A stretch of 64,000 bases of DNA, taken from positions 16,861,749 through 16,925,748 of the forward strand of contig NC_089858.1 of NCBI RefSeq assembly GCF_036373705.1. Direction: 5' to 3'. Positions 60,401 to 64,000 of the stretch are shown piece after piece. Each line of letters opens with the position of its first letter. Positions within the stretch are counted from its first letter, which is position 1. The notes under the pieces are model-generated. The model ran no database searches, had not been told where the DNA came from, and saw only the letters and a program-made list of their open reading frames with translations. The position numbers and the translations under genes were made by a program. This DNA comes from Amia ocellicauda. Taxonomy: Eukaryota > Chordata > Actinopteri > Amiiformes > Amiidae.

Positions 60401-62133
60401 TTGAATCGCTCCTCCAGCCCCAGAGCGTCCAGCACCTGAGAGCACAGCACAGCCCAACAGTGAGGGCTGCACACACACTGCAACTGCACCACACACGGAG
60501 GGGAGAAGGAGAGAGGGAGAGAGAAAGCCAGAGAAGGAGAGAGATGGAGAGAGGGGGGGAGAGAAAGATAGAGGGCTATCACCAGCCTCACCCAGGAGGT
60601 CCTACCTGCAGCTTCTCCTTGTTGGAGGTGCGGATCATGGCGGCCAGGACGTCGGGCAGCGTCTCACGAGGCAGGCTGTCCAGCAGGCGGCGCAGCTTGG
60701 CCACCACTGGCACTGACATGTCCAACATGTCCACAAGCTGAGAGGACGAGCAGGAAGGACAAAATCTCAGATACAGTTAAGCGAGAAACAGAGACCCACA
60801 GACACACTAGCACTGTCACCAACACACACGCACAGACACAGTGAAACCGTCACCAACACACACAGATGGAGACACACACACTCGGAGACACAGCCCCTCT
60901 GACCTGCACGGCAGCCTGGTAGAAGTGCTGCGAAAGCTCCCCCAGATGGCCGTCCGCACTGAGCTGCTCCATCTGGTCCAGCTGTTGCACCTCAGCCAGG
61001 GGGAAGGGCCGCTCCTTCAGCAGCTGGATCAGGCGGAACCGGCACAGGCCCGTGATCAGCAGGGTGTAGTGCGGCTTCGGCCAGTTACTGCCCACCACCT
61101 GCACCGCCAGCCCTGCAGTGCCAATCCTGGGACACGGAGAGAGGGGAGGAACAGAGGGGCAGGGCGGGAGAGTGGAGGCCAGTAGAAATAGGGATGGAGG
61201 GAGAGAGGCATTCATATTATTGTTTGATTAGTATTGCAAGTACCACCACGTTATTTCAATATGTGAATTGTGCAATTAAGTTTTTGAACCACTCAGAATA
61301 ATATGCTCGCTGTATCTCTTTTTCAAGTCAGTATGAAATCGCCTGGGAGCCCTTGGGGTGGATCCTTGTTCTGCCTCCGTGCCCTTTGACTTTGAACCGC
61401 CTCGGCGCTGGCTTTATGGTTAGAAACTGGTAGGAGGAGCACATTTTGAGAGTTGAAAGACTACACGCAACAGTAAGTTATACATTAACTAATAATACTG
61501 AACAGGCCACGCTGCTGTACTCGTGTCCAGGCGCAGACTCGCCGAGTTTTCTAGAAAGACTGGCAGCGGCGGTTTACATACCCACAGATTTCATCCCCGG
61601 AAAAATACGGCAGCACCGACTAGACCTACATGCAAACATCATCTCTCCATCGTGAAGCCACTCGCACTTCACAAGAAAACACACAGTGTGCACGGCAGTG
61701 CCGTCGACTGATCTCATACATTGCAACTGTGTTTGATTCCCATTATTCTAAATCAAACTGCAGCCACTCCCGCATTATTCTGTATATATGCCAAGTATGT
61801 ATGTATAATTATATGTGGTGCTTCAGTGTTTTTTTACAGTGGGTGGTTATGTGCAACTAACACAGACAGTGCAGTCGGGGGGTGGGGGCTGTACCGCTAC
61901 CTGTGCAGGGCAGGCAGGTCCTCCGTGTCGTGCTCCGGGTCGCGGGTGTTCGGGATCACCCCGATGATCGTGCTTTTCAGCGAGGTGCCCTTTAAAAGCC
62001 TGCTTTTTACGAGCTGCATGTTGCGGGACGTGTCGACGCTGATCCGCATCGTGGAGCCCGGTAACAGCACCCCTTCGTGCGTGAGCAGCAGCGGCATGCG
62101 GCTGGGGATCCGGATCCCGCTGTTAGACGACAT
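46348..62133 (-). CDS. LONP2: Peroxisomal Lon protease LONP2, full gene
   Basis: Coding exons in gene order: 62133-61901, 61126-60904, 60737-60606, 60435-60313, 60026-59869, 59646-59552, 56947-56689, 56393-56252, 52748-52598, 52366-52240, 52058-51925, 49982-49837, 48278-48071, 47911-47721 and 46569-46348. They total 2544 nt, or 847 residues (human 852, from memory), and every junction is GT-AG with consistent phase. LONP2 is the ATP-dependent serine protease of the peroxisomal matrix that degrades damaged or unfolded proteins and supports beta-oxidation enzymes. Visible parts: N-terminal LON substrate domain about 10-220; acidic linker 253-262; AAA+ module with Walker A GPPGVGKT 369-376 and Walker B VFLLDE 432-437; protease domain with the Ser738 (KDGPSAG) and Lys781 (GGIKDK) dyad; and C-terminal PTS1 signal SKL. 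The start ATG at 62133 ([12 protein letters not shown]) matches mammalian starts. All catalytic residues are intact. Confidence 0.96.
47721..47911 (-). CDS. LONP2: LONP2 exon 14, catalytic serine (residues 711-774)
   Basis: Reads [20 protein letters not shown] then [20 protein letters not shown] with nucleophile Ser738. The acceptor chosen (GTGTAG|CTGCAG|GC) gives a linker of mammalian length; the second AG six bases on would drop two residues. Confidence 0.93.
48071..48278 (-). CDS. LONP2: LONP2 exon 13 (residues 642-710)
   Basis: Reads [20 protein letters not shown] then [20 protein letters not shown] and ends AKTYNLTN. First half of the serine protease domain. Confidence 0.95.
48931..49723. 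mobile_element. Internally deleted Tc1-like element
   Basis: Terminal inverted repeats begin TACAGTTAGGTCCATAAATA at 48931 and end with the complement at 49723. The plus strand keeps the transposase 3' end (about 49310-49510, ending ...GFATKY then TGA) and short scraps of the middle. The N-terminal DNA-binding domains are lost. It lies in LONP2 intron 12. It is a different family from the copies at 13557 and 18910. Confidence 0.88.
49837..49982 (-). CDS. LONP2: LONP2 exon 12 (residues 593-641)
   Basis: Begins in the variable linker ([18 protein letters not shown]) and enters the conserved [20 protein letters not shown] and GPPLFEME at the entry to the protease domain. Confidence 0.93.
50220..50640 (+). 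mobile_element. LINE 3' end fragment (L2-like)
   Basis: A short decayed C-terminal reading ([20 protein letters not shown] then [10 protein letters not shown]) is typical of the last codons of L2/CR1-type elements. It is followed by a 3' tail ending in AAGGGCATCTGCTAATAAAT and an AATAAT run. It lies in LONP2 intron 11. Confidence 0.65.
51388..51485. repeat. CT/CGCT simple repeat
   Basis: About 100 bases of CTCT and CGCTCT units in LONP2 intron 11. They create meaningless Leu/Ser or Arg/Glu frames. Confidence 0.95.
51925..52058 (-). CDS. LONP2: LONP2 exon 11 (residues 548-592)
   Basis: Reads [20 protein letters not shown], holding the sensor-2 Arg region, then a variable linker [18 protein letters not shown] that differs from mammals. 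Confidence 0.93.
52240..52366 (-). CDS. LONP2: LONP2 exon 10 (residues 506-547)
   Basis: Reads [20 protein letters not shown] then [17 protein letters not shown]+ lid helices. The Arg codon is split at the donor. Confidence 0.94.
52598..52748 (-). CDS. LONP2: LONP2 exon 9 (residues 456-505)
   Basis: Reads [20 protein letters not shown] then [20 protein letters not shown], the sensor-1 region of the AAA+ module. Acceptor CCCTAG, donor CCAG|GTCAGG. Confidence 0.95.
52749..56251 (-). other. LONP2 intron 8, no gene seen
   Basis: 3.5 kb of intron with poly-G at 54794-54808, TG-rich sequence at 55270-55530 and otherwise unique sequence. No coding or RNA gene was recognised. Confidence 0.6.
56252..56393 (-). 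CDS. LONP2: LONP2 exon 8, Walker B (residues 408-455)
   Basis: Reads [20 protein letters not shown] then [13 protein letters not shown], with Asp436-Glu437 for ATP hydrolysis. It ends PAAALLE in phase 0. Confidence 0.95.
56689..56947 (-). CDS. LONP2: LONP2 exon 7, Walker A (residues 322-407)
   Basis: Reads [20 protein letters not shown] and contains [19 protein letters not shown], the ATP-binding P-loop at 369-376. It ends CDQSDIRGH with the Arg codon split. Confidence 0.95.
58890..59530 (+). mobile_element. Decayed LINE coding remnant in LONP2 intron 6
   Basis: The plus strand at 59186-59280 reads [20 protein letters not shown]. After a frameshift it reads [13 protein letters not shown] near 59275-59312. 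This zinc-knuckle-like C-terminal pattern is one I recognise from fish non-LTR elements of the I/Nimb type. Limits are approximate and the family is tentative. Confidence 0.5.
59552..59646 (-). CDS. LONP2: LONP2 exon 6 (residues 290-321)
   Basis: Reads [20 protein letters not shown] then LPWSKSTT, the conserved helical linker entering the AAA+ module. Donor ACAG|GTAACA. Confidence 0.93.
59869..60026 (-). CDS. LONP2: LONP2 exon 5 (residues 238-289)
   Basis: Reads [20 protein letters not shown], an acidic stretch, then [20 protein letters not shown] and LKELK. The Arg codon is split CG|G with exon 6. Confidence 0.92.
60282..60308 (+). repeat. (GGGGGAC)n tandem next to LONP2 exon 4 donor
   Basis: Four G-runs of 4-5 bases with two-base AC spacers, ending two bases before the first base of the intron 4 donor (read on the minus strand). 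It has G-quadruplex potential on the strand opposite the LONP2 transcript. Confidence 0.85.
60313..60435 (-). CDS. LONP2: LONP2 exon 4 (residues 197-237)
   Basis: Reads [20 protein letters not shown] and ends RPDDDKR in phase 0. Helical region before the AAA+ module. Its donor abuts a (GGGGGAC)n tandem at 60282-60308. Confidence 0.93.
60606..60737 (-). CDS. LONP2: LONP2 exon 3 (residues 153-196)
   Basis: A 44-codon exon reading [20 protein letters not shown] and ending [10 protein letters not shown]. It is phase 0 on both sides, so skipping would keep the frame. Found by reading the gap between exons 2 and 4; acceptor CTCAG, donor CAG|GTAGGA. Confidence 0.92.
60904..61126 (-). CDS. LONP2: LONP2 exon 2 (residues 78-152)
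   Basis: Begins [20 protein letters not shown] and ends QHFYQAAVQ in phase 0. Continuation of the LON substrate domain. Confidence 0.93.
61901..62133 (-). CDS. LONP2: LONP2 exon 1 (residues 1-77)
   Basis: Reads [20 protein letters not shown] and ends LPALHR with the Arg codon split at AG|GTAGCGG. It holds the first strands of the LON substrate-recognition domain. Confidence 0.93.
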
Positions 62134-62381
62134 GACCGGCGGCTTGTCCACCCCCAGAAGAGACAGTCGCGGAGTCCCACTGCGGGCACCTGTGTCCGGC
62201 GGTCTGGCCGCGGTCTCTGCGTCCTGCACTGCGCGGATCGTACGATCAGCTGAGGCGAATGAAAACAAGCTACGACAACTACGGCGAGTCGTGAGGCACA
62301 AGAAGCGTCGACGGCTCAGGCGAGAGTCATCAAAGCGCCGCCTGCTGGGCAAATTCGCAGGAGCACCGTGGGATTAGCTCA

Positions 62382-62389
62382 TGACGTCA
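62382..62389. promoter_or_regulatory. CRE palindrome upstream of LONP2
   Basis: A perfect TGACGTCA about 250 bases before the LONP2 start codon. It is the same motif as in the N4BP1 promoter. Confidence 0.6.
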
Positions 62390-62510
62390 TAAATTAAGGC
62401 ATGTTTACTTTACAAACAGGTTTACTGGGAGAAGTGTGAAGCATCGTGTGAAGCCAGTAACATGAAACAACATTAGTGGCTTCCGGTAGTAAAACCGGAA
62501 GTTTCTCTGG

Positions 62511-64000
62511 GTTCTGATTATTAAATTATAGTCTCATTGGTTTCTCTGGGTTCCTGACGTTCCTGATTAATCATAAAACATAAATTATAATAATACCAAT
62601 ATGTATAATAATAATAAATAATTATATATGTTCATCATCCATATATCATTATTTATTTACAATAAGTATTGTTTATATTCTTATTTTGATAGTACACATA
62701 ATCCCTGTACTGACAGGGTTTCCTGTAATTGACAAGAACAAAGAAAGTACTTTGACATTTATTAAAACATGTCTAATTTACTATGTATTGAACACAGCAG
62801 TACAAACAGATGAAGAAAATATAGCCTAAAAGATAGCAACCGTGTAACTGACAAATGTACTGAACCGATGTAAAAAAAGCACATCAGCATTGAAGAACCC
62901 AGTCTGGATGCATAGATGGTAAATGTATTTATTTAACATGCCAGGCCTGGAAGGGGCCCAACATGGAAGCACTCTACCTCAGCAGAGACTTATTGAACAG
63001 CACAAGTGGTCAGCCTTTTATACATTGCAGGGCATGTGGGTCTGTGGCCGGGGTCTGTCACTGGGGGTTTGCCAGAGTGTTATCTTGAGGTCAGATTTCT
63101 GACTCTTGTAATGTTCATGGTAGTCTTCCTCGGAAGAGGTGTGGGATCCAAAGAACAGATGTCTTCCTTTGATATACTAGGCAAGGTCCATCCGTCCGTA
63201 ACTGTCAATCGCTCATTAACAAAAACAGTTCCTGCCTATCTGGAGAAAAGATTAAATCCACAAACAGACTTTTAACAAACAGCTGTGGGCCCTCTCTCTC
63301 TCTGCAGTTTTATTATTGACAGGAATGTCTAGAGGGTATGTCCTGAACAACTTGCAAAATTGGTTGTTGCTACCATAATACATTTACTTTGATTGGTCTG
63401 TATATTATTATTAATATAAAACATAATACAGTTTATATAAAACATTAATAACAGCTCACCTATTGGCAATAGAGCGAAGTGAAAAGAAGCCAAAAGAATC
63501 GTGTGTGTCCATCCACACACACTGGCATCACTGGCCATGAGGACGGATTATGGGCTGAAGCACTAAGAGCGGAGGCCAGTGTGAGAGGGGAGAATATGCA
63601 CTGATGTGTCATGGCATGTGGGTAGAGAACCTGTGGAATAAATGTGAGGGAAATTCATTGTTGCTGGTTCCTGTGAAGACAGATAATAGTAGTTATTTTT
63701 CTATTCATCTGTATCAACATCAGTATTATTAGCATCAGTAATGTAGCTATTCTTGATTTCCCAGGACATTACTGTCTGTTGACAATGTTGCTTGATTTGT
63801 AGTAGTAAGCAGCTTGTCTTATCTCTCTCTCAGTATTTTCTTTTCATTCCTCTCAGGCTGCTTGTCTGGGGGAGTTGAGCTCACTGACACTTTCACTGCC
63901 CCCCACCCCTCCCTGGGGGGGGGGGGTGGTGGATCCCTTCCTGATTGATAGGGTATTTCTGTTTGTGAAAGGACTATTTCCATACAATTTCATGACTTTA
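62511..64000. other. Flank beyond LONP2, no gene seen
   Basis: AT-rich sequence with no recognised coding, RNA or transposon feature. In mammals the next genes are ABC transporters (ABCC11/12), but nothing like them is seen in this 1.5 kb. Confidence 0.5.

Larger units (their letters stand above)
61880..62510 (-). promoter_or_regulatory. LONP2: LONP2 promoter, CpG-rich, CRE and paired ETS sites
   Basis: A CpG-dense stretch covers exon 1 and about 250 bases upstream. A palindromic CRE, TGACGTCA, is at 62382-62389. Two ETS-type CCGGAA cores face each other in a palindrome at 62480-62501 (CTTCCGGT-AGTAAA-ACCGGAAG). No TATA box is evident. Motifs are read directly; use in vivo is inferred. Confidence 0.65.

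Noticed and set aside
62134-62352. Arg/Ser-rich in-frame extension upstream of the LONP2 ATG that looks like a mitochondrial targeting sequence
   Set aside because: The frame is open but contains no ATG; it would need initiation at TTG or another near-cognate codon. The ATG at 62133 matches the mammalian start, so the open frame is most simply a CpG-rich leader.

Overview
The window is nuclear DNA of a ray-finned fish. It has large GT-AG spliced genes, CpG-rich promoters, many Tc1-type DNA transposons, a CR1/L2-like LINE whose 3' tail is typical of fish genomes, and proteins that align end to end with mammalian orthologues. The transposon mix fits an early-branching or non-model fish, but the species cannot be fixed from the sequence. 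Nothing looks bacterial, viral or CRISPR-like.

Three protein-coding genes were resolved to base-level exon boundaries. N4BP1 is on the + strand: 7 coding exons between 6020 and 17973, 879 residues, a NYN-type RNase and NF-kB regulator. SIAH1 is on the + strand: its coding region is one exon at 38397-39245, 282 residues, a RING E3 ubiquitin ligase, with a CpG-island promoter 8-9 kb upstream. LONP2 is on the - strand: 15 coding exons between 62133 and 46348, 847 residues, the peroxisomal Lon protease ending in the PTS1 signal SKL. As I recall, the same three genes sit together in the same relative orientation on human 16q12.1, so this is an old synteny block. All exon joins were checked by reading phase and both coding totals are multiples of three (2640 and 2544 nt).

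Layout: 1-1198, two nested, broken Tc1 elements; 1199-5690, intergenic; 5690-18740, N4BP1, whose intron 1 holds a LINE and a hAT-type MITE with a perfect 8-bp target duplication and whose intron 2 holds a deleted Tc1; 18810-21844, a TA microsatellite with a second Tc1-inside-Tc1 nest; 21845-28860, intergenic; 28870-30260, the SIAH1 CpG island; 29.3-38.4 kb, SIAH1 intron 1; 39.2-42.5 kb, the likely long SIAH1 3'UTR; 42.5-46.1 kb, the convergent spacer; 46.1-62.4 kb, LONP2, with a deleted Tc1 and LINE remnants in its introns; 62.4-64 kb, the LONP2 promoter and flank.

The genes share a proteostasis theme (ubiquitin-linked RNase regulator, E3 ligase, peroxisomal protease), but nothing in the sequence shows that they act in one pathway. 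The most useful observations are a canonical kB site 3 bp from a palindromic CRE in the N4BP1 promoter, conserved-looking caspase-8 and MALT1 cleavage motifs in N4BP1, a possible alternative N-terminus of SIAH1 in good Kozak context, and the nested transposons. I did not find a convincing new biological system.
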